Positions 1-8,175 are shown, counted from the first letter of the stretch. The stretch: 64,000 nucleotides of DNA from Chitinilyticum litopenaei DSM 21440 (GCF_000428145.1 NZ_ATZJ01000001.1:310001-374000); one strand, 5' to 3'. A program made the numbers and translations. The notes: generated from the sequence alone by a model not told the origin.

Positions 1-862
1 GGAAACCTATGCGGTCAATGCCCTGCTGGCCGCCCGCGCAGCGCATGCCATTCGGGATTTCGAGCGCCGCGACGCACTCTTTGCCGCCCTGCAGCAGAAA
101 CTGGGCAGCGAGCACCTCGCCACCGCCATGACCATGGCCGAGCTGTATCTGGACGAACGCCGCTATGCCGACGCCGATGTCGCACTGGCGCGCGCGCGTG
201 CGAATTCGCCCAAGCTCACCGCCGCGCTCAAGCTCGAGCTGCGTCTGCGCCAGCGCGAAGAAAAGCACGATGCCGTCATCCGTCTGGCCGAGCAGCTGCT
301 CAAGAGCGAGGCCATCGATGATGATCAGGCGCTGCGCCTGAAACGCCAGGCGCATCTGCTGCAATTGCGCCAGCAGACGCTGACGCTGCGCGAGCTGAAG
401 GACTGGTGGAAAAAGCTGCCGGCCAGCGAGCAGCTCGACGCCCTGCTGGTGGGCGAGCTGGCGCGTGCCTATGTGGCGCTGGGCGAAGGTCACGAAGCAC
501 GCCTGCTGATCGAAAAAGCCCTCACCGACGGCGAATGGTCGAGCGAGCTGGCGCTGATCTACGGCCAGCTGGAACTGGATGACCAGGAACAGGTCGGCCA
601 GCTGCAAATGGCCGAAGCCTGGCTCAAGCAGCACCCCGATGACGCCGACCTGCTGCTGACGCTGGGGCGCCTGTGCCGCCGCCACTCCCTGTGGGGCAAG
701 GCACAGAACTACCTCGAAGCCAGCATCGCCGTCGCGCCGTCCGCCGTCGCCCACGCCGAACTGGCCGCCATGCTCGAAGGACTGGAGCGCGACGACGCCG
801 CCAACCGTCATTACCGCGCCAGCCTGAGCCTGGCCCTGCAAAAGGGTGAAATCGGTGTCTGA
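1..862 (+). CDS. hemY: HemY-type tetratricopeptide protein, 3' part only
   Basis: The reading frame is open from the window edge (first full codon at base 2) to TGA at 860-862, so only the C-terminal 286 residues are seen. The product is an alpha-helical TPR protein: repeated A-x-L-x-L-x-x-R helices and typical HemY segments such as LKDWWKKLP and the final HYRASLSLAL. HemY proteins are inner-membrane proteins with two N-terminal membrane helices, encoded after hemD/hemX in the haem (uroporphyrinogen) cluster; the helices would lie upstream of the window. The role is thought to be organising late haem synthesis. A strong hairpin terminator at 961-1003 ends the operon. The family call is firm, the exact function less so. 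Confidence 0.82.
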   Translation, partial: ETYAVNALLAARAAHAIRDFERRDALFAALQQKLGSEHLATAMTMAELYLDERRYADADVALARARANSPKLTAALKLELRLRQREEKHDAVIRLAEQLLKSEAIDDDQALRLKRQAHLLQLRQQTLTLRELKDWWKKLPASEQLDALLVGELARAYVALGEGHEARLLIEKALTDGEWSSELALIYGQLELDDQEQVGQLQMAEAWLKQHPDDADLLLTLGRLCRRHSLWGKAQNYLEASIAVAPSAVAHAELAAMLEGLERDDAANRHYRASLSLALQKGEIGV

Positions 863-863
863 C

Positions 864-909
864 GGGTATCCAGCTATAGCCATTTCCCTGATTGGGCTAT
901 AGGGCTATC
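864..909. repeat. GGGTAT-type small hairpin repeat (copy A)
   Basis: Starts with GGGTAT directly after the hemY stop codon. The arms CTATAGCC and GGGCTATAG can pair around an AT-rich loop, and the unit ends in TATCC, with another GGGTAT at 917. It belongs to a dispersed family in this window (see the entries near 4798, 7862, 16953, 20718, 24939, 27915, 45873, 54052, 59315 and 60551). Confidence 0.5.
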
Positions 910-960
910 CATTGCCGGGTATGTTGCCGGTTACTGCTGATCCTGTACTTTTCGACCGCC

Positions 961-1003
961 AGCAAGGGCGCCCGGGCCAACCGCCCCGGCGCCCTTGCTG
1001 TTT
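961..1003 (+). terminator. Intrinsic terminator of the hemY operon
   Basis: AGCAAGGGCGCC and GGCGCCCTTGCT form a perfect 12-bp stem around a 15-base loop, followed by TGTTTTCT. It lies about 100 bases after the hemY stop. From here to 1258 no other gene is supported; the last 60 bases become AT-rich and probably carry the promoter of the next gene. Confidence 0.8.
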
Positions 1004-1258
1004 TCTGATCAAGGGTTGCCTGCGCAAATCCCGAGCAGAAATGCATAGTTGGACTGCAGAGCGTGATTCTGGTCGTGGCTCATGATTCGTCATAACGCGA
1101 AAGAAACTGGAAGGACTAATCCTGCTGATTATCAGTCACGCCCCCCCGGGGCGCTGCCGTTAATCAGTGGGGTGCTAATAGTGAGAAAACACTCAGGACG
1201 TGCCAATCAGTAACAGAAAATCAGGGGTAAAAATTATTTTTTCAGTCAAAGGATTTTT

Positions 1259-1675
1259 ATGATTATTGCAGATTCACAACTCGCTCTGTCTGATGATGAT
1301 TTCAAGAAGTTGGGTGGTCTTGTGGGGGCTGATCTGCCTGCTTCTTTTATTCTGCACTATAAATTCAGTAATGGTGGTTATCCTGAAGAAAATCATGTGA
1401 AAGGCGAGGAGAGTGATTTTTCGTTTCAGGGATTTTTTCCGATCAGGTATGGGCAACAAACGGTAGAGACTATTCATGCAGATATTCTCGAATGGGGTGT
1501 TGTCGATAAGTTCATTCCATTCGGATTTGATGATGGTGGAAATGTGTTTTACATTTCACTTGAGCCCTGCTTTGCAGGTAATGTTCTCCTGCTGACAGCG
1601 GATTCACATGATGTATTCAAAGTGTGCAACAGCTTTGATTTTTTTCTAAATGCGCTTGAATTTAGAGATGCATGA
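1259..1675 (+). CDS. SMI1/KNR4 (SUKH) family protein, probable orphan immunity protein
   Basis: 138 residues. The pattern is that of SUKH-superfamily proteins: an N-terminal helix with LPASFILHYKFSNGG (the family's P-x-D/E-F-x-x-x-Y-x-x-x-N-G-G core), then FFPI, then FIPFGFDDGGNVFYISL, matching the usual IPFGxDxGGNxFxID segment. SUKH proteins mostly neutralise polymorphic toxins of contact-dependent or type VI systems, by binding the toxin in the cytoplasm. No toxin gene is adjacent: hemY lies upstream and a CobW GTPase downstream. The gene and its 5' region are clearly more AT-rich than the neighbours, a sign of transfer. The start has the upstream sequence AAAGGA. Specific partner unknown. 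Confidence 0.75.
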   Translation: MIIADSQLALSDDDFKKLGGLVGADLPASFILHYKFSNGGYPEENHVKGEESDFSFQGFFPIRYGQQTVETIHADILEWGVVDKFIPFGFDDGGNVFYISLEPCFAGNVLLLTADSHDVFKVCNSFDFFLNALEFRDA

Positions 1676-1852
1676 TTTGCTGCATGAAAATTTCATGCCG
1701 ATCCCTGGCAATGTTGTTTTATGCACCAGCGTCGCCGTTTTTTGACTGTACCGCAGTATATCGGTGTGCCACGCGCAGGTGCGACGTGCCCGCAGCACGG
1801 CACGGCTCCGTGTTGTATCGCAGCTTTGCCAACGGCGCACCGCTACAGTTTT

Positions 1853-1880
1853 TGCAACATGGTTGCGCAACCAGGTTGCA
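1853..1880. promoter_or_regulatory. 28-bp near-perfect palindrome, candidate Zur operator
   Basis: The outer arms TGCAAC (1853-1858) and GTTGCA (1875-1880) and the core GGTTGCGCAACC (1861-1872) share the same centre, giving 13 of 14 paired positions. It lies 59 bases before the start codon of the CobW-type GTPase. Genes of that family are often repressed by the zinc regulator Zur, so an operator is plausible. The sequence is not the classic AT-rich Zur box, so the identity of the binding protein is a guess. Confidence 0.45.
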
Positions 1881-1938
1881 TTAACTATCCTGAGCGCCTT
1901 TGCCGGCTTTCGTCCGGCCCATGCCTCAGGAGCGCCGC

Positions 1939-3147
1939 ATGACCGATACCCGCTTGCCCGTTACCGTGCTGTCCGGATTTCTGGGCGCCGGCAAGACCAC
2001 CTTGCTGAACCACGTTCTCGCCAATCGCGCCGGCCTGCGCGTCGCCGTGATCGTCAACGACCTCTCCGAAGTCAATATCGACGGCGAGCTGATTCATCAG
2101 GGCGGTTTCCGGCGCGGCGAGGAAAAGCTGGTCGAAATGTCCAATGGCTGCATCTACTGTACCCTGCGCGAAGACCTGCTGGAGGAAGTGGCCAGGCTGG
2201 CGCGCGAAGGGCGCTTTGACTACCTGCTGATCGAATCCACCGGCATTGCCGAGCCCATGCCGGTGGCGGAAACCTTTACCTTCCGCGACGAAGCCGGGCA
2301 GTCGCTGGCCGATCTGGCGCGGCTCGATACCCTGGTTACCGTCGTGGATGCCCACAACTTCCTGCGTGATTACGCCAGCAGCGCAATGCTGGCCGAGCGC
2401 GGCGAAAGCCTCGGCGAGGAGGACGAGCGCACCGTGGTCGATCTGCTGATCGAGCAGGTGGAATTCTGCGATGTGCTGGTCATCAGCAAGCCCGATCTGG
2501 TCAGCGCCGACGAGCTGGCCCGGCTGCAGGGCATTCTCGCCGCACTCAATCCGCGCGCGCGCCAGCTGGTGGCGCAGGATGGCCGCATCGACCCGGCCGC
2601 CATTCTTGGCACCGGGCTGTTCGATTTCGACGCCGCGGCCAATGCGCCGGGCTGGCTGGCCGAACTACGCGGCGAGCATGTGCCGGAGACCGAGGAGTAC
2701 GGCATCAGCAGTTTCGTCTGGGAAGCGCGCAAGCCGCTGCATCCGCAGCGTTTCTGGTCGCTGATCCAGCGCGACTGGCCGGGCGTGCTGCGCTCCAAGG
2801 GCTTTTTCTGGCTGGCCAGCCGCCCCGATTTTGCCGGCAGCTGGTCGCAGGCCGGCGGCGCCTGCCGCCATGGTGCTGCAGGCCTGTGGTGGGCTGCCGT
2901 AGCACCGGAAGAATGGCCGGACGACGACGCGCAGCAGGCCGAAATTGCCGAGCGCTGGGATACCGATTTTGGTGACCGCAAGCAGGAAATCGTCATCATC
3001 GGTTGCGGCATGGACGAAGCCGCCCTGCGCGCCGAGCTGGATGCCTGCCTGCTCACCGAGGCCGAGCTGAATCAGGGCGTGGCCTACTGGCAGCGGCTCA
3101 CCGACCCCTTCCCGCACTGGGCAGTGGCCAGCGCGGAGCCGGCATGA
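1939..3147 (+). CDS. CobW/COG0523 G3E GTPase, putative zinc metallochaperone
   Basis: 402 residues from the ATG at 1939, chosen because CAGGAG lies just upstream and the P-loop follows near the N terminus (an earlier in-frame ATG at 1900 has no such signal). Motifs in order: Walker A SGFLGAGKTTLLN, a metal-binding segment MSNGCIYCTLREDLL, the switch region IESTGIAEP, the guanine-specificity region VISKPDLV, and the C-terminal CobW domain with WSQAGGACRH and QEIVIIGCGMDE. The usual metal site of the family reads CxCC; here it is C-I-Y-C. These proteins bind GTP and zinc and are thought to deliver metal to client enzymes in the cytoplasm. The stop overlaps the start of the dihydroorotase gene (ATGA), implying translational coupling. 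Confidence 0.85.
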   Translation: MTDTRLPVTVLSGFLGAGKTTLLNHVLANRAGLRVAVIVNDLSEVNIDGELIHQGGFRRGEEKLVEMSNGCIYCTLREDLLEEVARLAREGRFDYLLIESTGIAEPMPVAETFTFRDEAGQSLADLARLDTLVTVVDAHNFLRDYASSAMLAERGESLGEEDERTVVDLLIEQVEFCDVLVISKPDLVSADELARLQGILAALNPRARQLVAQDGRIDPAAILGTGLFDFDAAANAPGWLAELRGEHVPETEEYGISSFVWEARKPLHPQRFWSLIQRDWPGVLRSKGFFWLASRPDFAGSWSQAGGACRHGAAGLWWAAVAPEEWPDDDAQQAEIAERWDTDFGDRKQEIVIIGCGMDEAALRAELDACLLTEAELNQGVAYWQRLTDPFPHWAVASAEPA

Positions 3148-4481
3148 CCGCCACGCTGATCCGCAACGCCCGCCTGGTCAATGAAGGCCGCATCACTGCA
3201 GCGGATCTGCGCATCCGCCACGGCCGCATCGAGCGCATTGCCCCGCAGCTGGCCGCCTTGCCCGGCGAAACCCAGTTTGATGCCGCCGGCGCGTGGTTGC
3301 TGCCGGGCATGATCGACGACCAGGTGCATTTCCGCGACCCCGGCGCGCCGCACAAGGGCAGCATCGCCAGCGAATCGCGCGCAGCGGTCGCGGGGGGCAT
3401 CACCAGTTTCATGGACATGCCCAATACCCAGCCGCCGACACTGACACTGGACGCGCTCGCTGCCAAAAAGGCGATTGCCGCCGCCGCGTCGGTGGCCAAT
3501 TACGCCTTCCATTTCGGCGTCAGCCACGACAATCTCGACACCGTGGCGCGGCTCGATCCACGACTGGTGGCAGGCGTCAAAGTCTTCATGGGTGCCTCGA
3601 CCGGCAATATGCTGGTGGATGACCCGGCCAGCCTGGAGCGTCTCTTTGCCAGCTGCCCGACCATCCTGCTGGCGCACTGCGAAGCCACACCGCGCATCCG
3701 CGCGCGCGAAGCAGACTGGCAGCGCCGCTATGGCACCGCGATTCCGGCCGATCAGCACCCGCTGATTCGTGATGAAGAAGCCTGCTGGCAGTCGTCCAGC
3801 CTGGCCGTCGCTCTGGCGAAACGGCATGGCACCAATCTGCATGTGCTGCACCTGACCACGGCGCGCGAGCTGGCCTTGTTCGAGCCGGGCCCGCTGGCGG
3901 GCAAGCGCATCACGGCCGAAGTCTGCGTGCACCACCTGCTGTTTGACGACAGCGACTATGCCCGCCTCGGCCACCTGATCAAATGCAATCCCGCCATCAA
4001 GAGCCGTGCCGATCGCGATGCCCTGCGTGAGGCGCTGCTGGCTGGCCGGCTGGACATCATCGGCACCGATCACGCGCCGCACACGCTGGCGGAAAAGCAG
4101 CGCGACTACCCGCAGGCGCCCTCCGGCCTGCCGCTGGTGCAGCATGCGCTGCCGGCGCTCTTCGAACTGGTGGCCGATGGCGTGCTGCCGCTGCCGCTGC
4201 TGGTCGAGAAAACCAGCCATGCCGTTGCTGAACGCTTTGCGATTGCCGAGCGCGGCTATCTGCGCGAAGGCTACTGGGCCGATCTGGCGCTGGTGGAGGC
4301 GCTGCCACAGCCACAGGCCGTAGCGGACGAGCCGGTGCTGGCGCACTGTGGCTGGACCCCCTTCAGGCACCACCGTTTCCGCCATCGCGTGCGCAGCACC
4401 TGGGTATCGGGCCAGCTGGCCTGGCATGACGGGGTGCTGCAGAGCGGCTGCCAGGGGATGGAGCTGGAAATTGCACGCTAG
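3144..4481 (+). CDS. pyrC: Dihydroorotase-family amidohydrolase, coupled to the CobW gene
   Basis: 445 residues starting inside the stop of the CobW gene. Amidohydrolase landmarks: LLPGMIDDQVHFRDPG (metal site 1), GITSFMDMPNT (substrate loop), GVKVFMGASTG (candidate bridging lysine), LAHCEAT and LHVLHLT (metal histidines), IIGTDHAPH (catalytic aspartate). Dihydroorotase interconverts carbamoyl aspartate and dihydroorotate in pyrimidine synthesis. The metal motif reads D-Q-V-H where most class I enzymes have D-x-H-x-H, so one zinc ligand is changed to Gln; I recall the same QVH in a subgroup of related enzymes. Pairing of a second PyrC with a COG0523 protein is a known pattern of zinc-starvation regulons, so this may be a paralogue used when zinc is scarce. 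Activity is inferred. Confidence 0.8.
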   Translation: MTATLIRNARLVNEGRITAADLRIRHGRIERIAPQLAALPGETQFDAAGAWLLPGMIDDQVHFRDPGAPHKGSIASESRAAVAGGITSFMDMPNTQPPTLTLDALAAKKAIAAAASVANYAFHFGVSHDNLDTVARLDPRLVAGVKVFMGASTGNMLVDDPASLERLFASCPTILLAHCEATPRIRAREADWQRRYGTAIPADQHPLIRDEEACWQSSSLAVALAKRHGTNLHVLHLTTARELALFEPGPLAGKRITAEVCVHHLLFDDSDYARLGHLIKCNPAIKSRADRDALREALLAGRLDIIGTDHAPHTLAEKQRDYPQAPSGLPLVQHALPALFELVADGVLPLPLLVEKTSHAVAERFAIAERGYLREGYWADLALVEALPQPQAVADEPVLAHCGWTPFRHHRFRHRVRSTWVSGQLAWHDGVLQSGCQGMELEIAR

Positions 4482-4514
4482 CGATCGGCAGCAATGCCGG
4501 TTCGGCTACCTGAT

Positions 4515-4631
4515 TATTGATCCGGCCCTCAGAAGTTTGAATTTCCCTAGGAGCGAGCTTGCTCGCGAAGCGTTGCTGATCGCGAGCAAGCTCGCTCCTA
4601 CGAGTGAAAACATCAGAGGGCGGGATCAATA
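4515..4631. mobile_element. MITE-like element with TATTGATCCGGCCCTC ends and REP core (copy 1)
   Basis: 117 bp. The left end TATTGATCCGGCCCTC and right end GAGGGCGGGATCAATA are inverted repeats continuing into GAAGTTT / AAAACATC. The centre (4548-4600) is a large palindrome, TAGGAGCGAGCTTGCTCGCGA paired with its complement, the same motif as the common REP of Pseudomonas. Near-identical to 20592-20708; a third copy at 13688-13782 has the same ends but a different core. Confidence 0.7.
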
Positions 4632-4640
4632 GTCAGCCAG

Positions 4641-4771
4641 CTCAGCAACTCGTCATGCCGGCGTCCCACGGGGATTCCCTGCGGTCAAGGCCGGCATCCA
4701 GAGCACCGCTCGAACAGGCATTGCAGCTCGATTCCCGCTTTCGCGGGAATGACGAATTGTTCTTTGCTGAG
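4641..4771. repeat. GTCATTCCCGCG-type palindromic element
   Basis: Bounded by CTCAGCAA (4641-4648) and its inverse TTGCTGAG. Contains GTCATGCCGGCGTC near the left and CGCTTTCGCGGGAATGAC near the right, the pattern of a widespread non-autonomous repeat. Related elements lie at 16811-16942 and 61498-61638, though with different outer ends. Together with the preceding element and copy B of the GGGTAT family it fills the gap between the dihydroorotase and antiporter genes. Confidence 0.5.
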
Positions 4772-4797
4772 GTAGCTACCCAATCAGGTCTGACTAT

Positions 4798-4845
4798 GGG
4801 TATATGGCTGCGACCTTTTTTGCTGATTGGTTGCAGTCATATACC
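4798..4845. repeat. GGGTAT-type small hairpin repeat (copy B)
   Basis: GGGTATATGGCTGCGACC pairs with GGTTGCAGTCATATACC (few mismatches) around a T-rich loop. It sits two bases from the 3' end of the antiporter gene on the minus strand and could act as a terminator for both convergent genes. Confidence 0.6.
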
Positions 4846-4847
4846 TG

Positions 4848-6563
4848 CTAGGTCGGCAATTTCAGACCCACGCTGGTGATCTTCCCGCCTTCAATTTCGT
4901 GCACGGTCAGCGTCACGCCGCCCAGTGCCACGTGCTCGCCGATGGTGGGGGCGCGGCGCAGACTGGCGGTGATCCAGTCGGCCAGCGTCTGCTCCGGATC
5001 ACCCGGTATGGCGCAGCCGCAGAACATCGCCACATCGCCCAGCTGCGCATCGCCGTGCAGGTAGAATTCGCCGAAGAAGCGCCGTGCGCTGAGCTGGCTT
5101 TCGCTGCGCGAGGCGGCAAAGCGCTGGCCCAGTTCCGGCAGCGCCGGCTCGTCGGCGGCCAGCAGTACCAGATCCCCGGCCTGCAGCACCAGCCCTTCCT
5201 CCGGGTGCAGCAGCATGCCGCGCCGCCACACGCCCAGCGCCTCCGCCAGCCCCGCGCGCACCGGAATCGCGGTGCTGGGCAGGCCGGCGACTTCGGCATT
5301 CGGCGCCACGCGATACTGCACCAGCAGCCAGTCGTTGTATTCGCTGCCATGCACCGCATGCTGGGCCAGCGGGTCGGGGTGGCTGGGCACTTCCACCTTC
5401 AGGAGTCGCGCCAGCCAGGCAATCGTGCTGCCCTGGATCAGCAGCGAGCTGACGACCACCGCCAGCGCGGCATCGAACATCAGCATGGCGTGATCCACGC
5501 CGGCCATCAGCGGAAACACCGCCAGCACGATGGGCACCGCACCACGCAGCCCCACCCAGCTGACAAACAGCAGCTCGCGCCAGCGAAAGCGCAGCGGCCA
5601 CAGGCACAGCAGCACGCTCAGCGGCCGCGCCACCAGCATCAGGAACAGCGCAATCGGCAGCAGCAGCGGCAGCTCGGTCACCACCCGCGACGGCGTCGCC
5701 AGCAGGCCCAGCAGCAGGAACATGCCAGCCTGCGCCAGCCAGGCCATGCCATCCATCACCTGCAGGCTGTGCTCGCGCGCTTGCAGGGGGCGGTTGCCGA
5801 TCAGCATCCCGGCACAATACAGCGCCAGAAAGCCGCTGCCGCCCAGCTTGGCCGTCGCGCCAAACAGCGCCAGCGCGCTGCCCAGCAGCACCAGCGGATA
5901 AAGGCTTTCCGGCAGGTTCAGGCGGTTGACCAGCCGCCAGATCAGCCAGCCGCCGCCGCCGCCGCACACCAGACCGATGCCGAACTGGCGCAGGAATTCC
6001 AGCCCCATCGCCCCTGGCCCCATCTGCCCCGAGGTCAGCGTGGCGATCAGCACGATCACCAGAAAGATCGCCATCGGATCGTTGATCCCCGACTCGATTT
6101 CCAGTGTCGCGCCCACGCGCTCGTTGAGTTTCACGCCCGAGCTGCGCAACAGCGCGAACACCGCCGCCGCGTCGGTCGAGCCGACAATCGAACCCAGCAG
6201 AAACCCCAGCGGCAGCGACAGGCCCAGTATCCAGGCGGCAAAGACGCCGGTCAGCCCGGCCGTGACGGCCACGCCGAAGGTGGCCAGCAGCAGCGCCGGT
6301 TTCAGTGCCACGCGAAAGGTCGAGAAGCGCGTGCGCAGCCCGCCATCGAAGAGGATGACCGCCAGCGCCAGATTGCCAACGGTGAAGGACAGGCCGAAAT
6401 CGTTGAACACCAGCCCGCCGGGGCCGCTGTCGCCGGCCAGCATGCCCACGCCCAGAAACACCAGCAGCAGCGGCGTGCCCAGTTTGGCGGTCAGCGAGGT
6501 GGCAATCATTGCCACCAGCAGCAGGACACCGAAGAGCAGGGCAAGGGCATTGACGTCGGTCAT
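4848..6563 (-). CDS. nhaP2: CvrA/NhaP2-type cation/proton antiporter
   Basis: 571 residues from MTDVNALALLFG; this start follows the family length (about 570-580) and precedes the first membrane helix directly. Around twelve hydrophobic segments form the CPA1 antiporter domain (for example VGSTDAAAVFALLRSSG and the conserved ESGINDPMA). After about residue 395 come a cytosolic RCK_C-like domain (PNAEVAGLPSTA ... AGDLVLLAAD) and a CorC/HlyC-like tail (GGVTLTVHEIEGGKITSVGL). This architecture is that of the CvrA/NhaP2 inner-membrane K+(Na+)/H+ antiporters used in volume and pH control. The preferred ion cannot be read from the sequence. It converges on the dihydroorotase gene. Confidence 0.85.
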   Translation of the reverse strand: MTDVNALALLFGVLLLVAMIATSLTAKLGTPLLLVFLGVGMLAGDSGPGGLVFNDFGLSFTVGNLALAVILFDGGLRTRFSTFRVALKPALLLATFGVAVTAGLTGVFAAWILGLSLPLGFLLGSIVGSTDAAAVFALLRSSGVKLNERVGATLEIESGINDPMAIFLVIVLIATLTSGQMGPGAMGLEFLRQFGIGLVCGGGGGWLIWRLVNRLNLPESLYPLVLLGSALALFGATAKLGGSGFLALYCAGMLIGNRPLQAREHSLQVMDGMAWLAQAGMFLLLGLLATPSRVVTELPLLLPIALFLMLVARPLSVLLCLWPLRFRWRELLFVSWVGLRGAVPIVLAVFPLMAGVDHAMLMFDAALAVVVSSLLIQGSTIAWLARLLKVEVPSHPDPLAQHAVHGSEYNDWLLVQYRVAPNAEVAGLPSTAIPVRAGLAEALGVWRRGMLLHPEEGLVLQAGDLVLLAADEPALPELGQRFAASRSESQLSARRFFGEFYLHGDAQLGDVAMFCGCAIPGDPEQTLADWITASLRRAPTIGEHVALGGVTLTVHEIEGGKITSVGLKLPT

Positions 6564-6753
6564 GGGAGCGGCACGCGGTAAATGGCGGAAGTCGGCAAAA
6601 GTGTCTGGAAGTATATCGCTGCAGCCCATGGCCCGTATGGGCTTCGGGTCGCTACATGGTGGTGTATTGGCGCGTCGTAGCGCGTCTGGCAAAAGCCGGC
6701 AAGTGGCACGCTCCATGCATGGTAGGGCTTTCCTTTCCCAGGAGGCAATCACC

Positions 6754-7746
6754 ATGCACATCCTCAGCAGCCAGCTCACCCTTGCCGGCGAGCATCAGCT
6801 TGAACGCAGCGTCAGCAGCACACAAACGCTGCAGACGGCCAGTGACCCGTTTGCCGCATTCCTGCAGCAGCGCCTGCAGGCCATGACGGCCCCCGCGCCG
6901 GCCAGTTCCCCGCCCGGCGCCACCACCGCCGACAGCGAAGCGGCGCGCCGCCGCTGCTTCCAGTCGCTGATCGCCCTGCTGTTCGGCGACCGCACCCCGT
7001 GCGGCTGCGCAGACGCGGCCAGCCCGGCTGGCCAGACCAAGTCCGCACCCGCCGCGCCGGCGCAGCTGGCGCAGGGGCTGGCGGGACTGCGGCTGGAAAC
7101 GACGACGACCATCAGCGAAAAGGAATCGTGCAGCTTCAGCGCCAGCGGCGCGGTCTGCCTGGCCGACGGCAGCCGCCGGGAGTTCGACCTCGATTACGCC
7201 TTCAGCCGCGAGCGCAGCTACACCAGCACCACGCGCGCCAGCCTCGGGCCACTGCAGGACCCGCTGGTGCTCGACCTCGGCCCGGCCGGCAGCGCACTGG
7301 CGGAACAAAGCCGCGAATTCGACCTCGACGCCGACGGCAAGACCGAGCGCGTGCACCTGCCCACCGGCTACGCCGCCGTGCTGTTTCTCGACGGCAATGG
7401 CAACGGCCGCGCCGACGACGGCAGCGAGCTGTTCGGCCCGCGCACCGGCAACGGCTTTGCCGAACTGGCGCAGCTTGATCGTGACGGCAACGGCTGGATC
7501 GACGAGGCCGACCCCGACTTTGCCCGGCTGAAACTGTGGCAGGCCGGCAGCGAGAAGGTGCAGACGCTGCGTGAGGCCGGTGTCGGCGCACTGGCGGTCG
7601 ACCACGCGGCGACGCCGTTCGCGCTGTACGGTGACGGCGAATTGCGCGGCCAGCAGCGCGCCAGCAGCGTGTGGCTGGGGGAAAACGGCGGTGTGGGCAG
7701 CGTGCGCCAGGTTGATCTGGCGGTGAAGAAAGAGGACAAGGGCTAA
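6754..7746 (+). CDS. Putative EF-hand/VCBS-type calcium-binding protein
   Basis: 330 residues; ATG at 6754 is preceded by a strong AGGAGG at 6739-6744. No signal peptide is visible. The N-terminal half is low-complexity (Ala/Pro/Ser/Thr) with an MHILSSQLTL start. The C-terminal half carries Asp-rich loops: FDLDADGKTERVHLP, LFLDGNGNGRADDGSELFGP and LDRDGNGWIDEADPDF, which fit calcium-binding DxDGNG loops, followed by a conserved tail ending in VRQVDLAV. I recall proteins of this shape in Pseudomonas, where their role is not established. It stands alone, about 190 bases divergent from the antiporter gene. Confidence 0.6.
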   Translation: MHILSSQLTLAGEHQLERSVSSTQTLQTASDPFAAFLQQRLQAMTAPAPASSPPGATTADSEAARRRCFQSLIALLFGDRTPCGCADAASPAGQTKSAPAAPAQLAQGLAGLRLETTTTISEKESCSFSASGAVCLADGSRREFDLDYAFSRERSYTSTTRASLGPLQDPLVLDLGPAGSALAEQSREFDLDADGKTERVHLPTGYAAVLFLDGNGNGRADDGSELFGPRTGNGFAELAQLDRDGNGWIDEADPDFARLKLWQAGSEKVQTLREAGVGALAVDHAATPFALYGDGELRGQQRASSVWLGENGGVGSVRQVDLAVKKEDKG

Positions 7747-7861
7747 GGCCATACGGCCCCGCTTTGAGATGAATGCCAGGCACGCCGGGGTGATGGGAAG
7801 GCTTTCGGCAAGCAGCCATTAATCGTGGTGGCTGGATGTGTATTGCCATGTAGCCCTTTTA

Positions 7862-7886
7862 GGGTATTGCCCTCTGGGCAATACCC
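7862..7886. repeat. Perfect hairpin GGGTATTGCCC/GGGCAATACCC (copy C)
   Basis: A perfect 11-bp inverted repeat with a 3-base loop, followed by CTCTTTTTCTG, about 115 bases after the stop of the calcium-binding gene. It may be its terminator. It shares the GGGTAT/ATACCC ends of the dispersed family. Confidence 0.65.
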
Positions 7887-8020
7887 CTCTTTTTCTGACT
7901 GCCTTGCCAGCGCGGTACTCCATCACACTGGCATCCCATGGGGGCCTGCGATCTAAGCCGGTGGGATGGTACCTTGCTGAGGCTGCCGGGCTCTGTGGAG
8001 GTGTGGCTTGGGCTCCGGCT

Positions 8021-8100
8021 GGCGAAAAAGTGCCTAGCCGGATGTCTGGGCAAAACGTCGTTTTGGCTGTGTTGGGCCTGACATGGCATTGCACCCTGAT
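8021..8100. repeat. Decayed relative of the 51931-52213 element
   Basis: The stretch AAAAAGTG-CTAGCCGGATGT ... TTTTGGCTGT ... GGGCCTGAC aligns, with scattered mismatches, to bases 52042-52125 inside the 283-bp inverted-repeat element. No terminal repeats are left here. The flanking DNA (7890-8190) holds no gene I can support. Confidence 0.35.
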
Positions 8101-8146
8101 GCGTTAACTGCGCCTTCCTGGTTGGCAAGCGCTCGAAAGCCAGGCA

Positions 8147-8175
8147 TTTCCAAACTTCAGCGGGCCGGATCAATA
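8147..8175. repeat. Remnant end of the TATTGATCCGG element
   Basis: CCAAACTTCAGCGGGCCGGATCAATA is close to the inverted left end of the element seen complete at 4515, 13688 and 20592. The opposite end is not clear (a weak match lies near 8087), so this is a decayed or partial copy. Confidence 0.45.

Noticed and set aside
4827..6581. Long open plus-strand frame opposite the antiporter gene, rich in Gln, His and Arg
   Set aside because: It is the complement of a fully conserved antiporter gene; its composition (QHR-rich) is typical of a shadow frame in GC-rich DNA.
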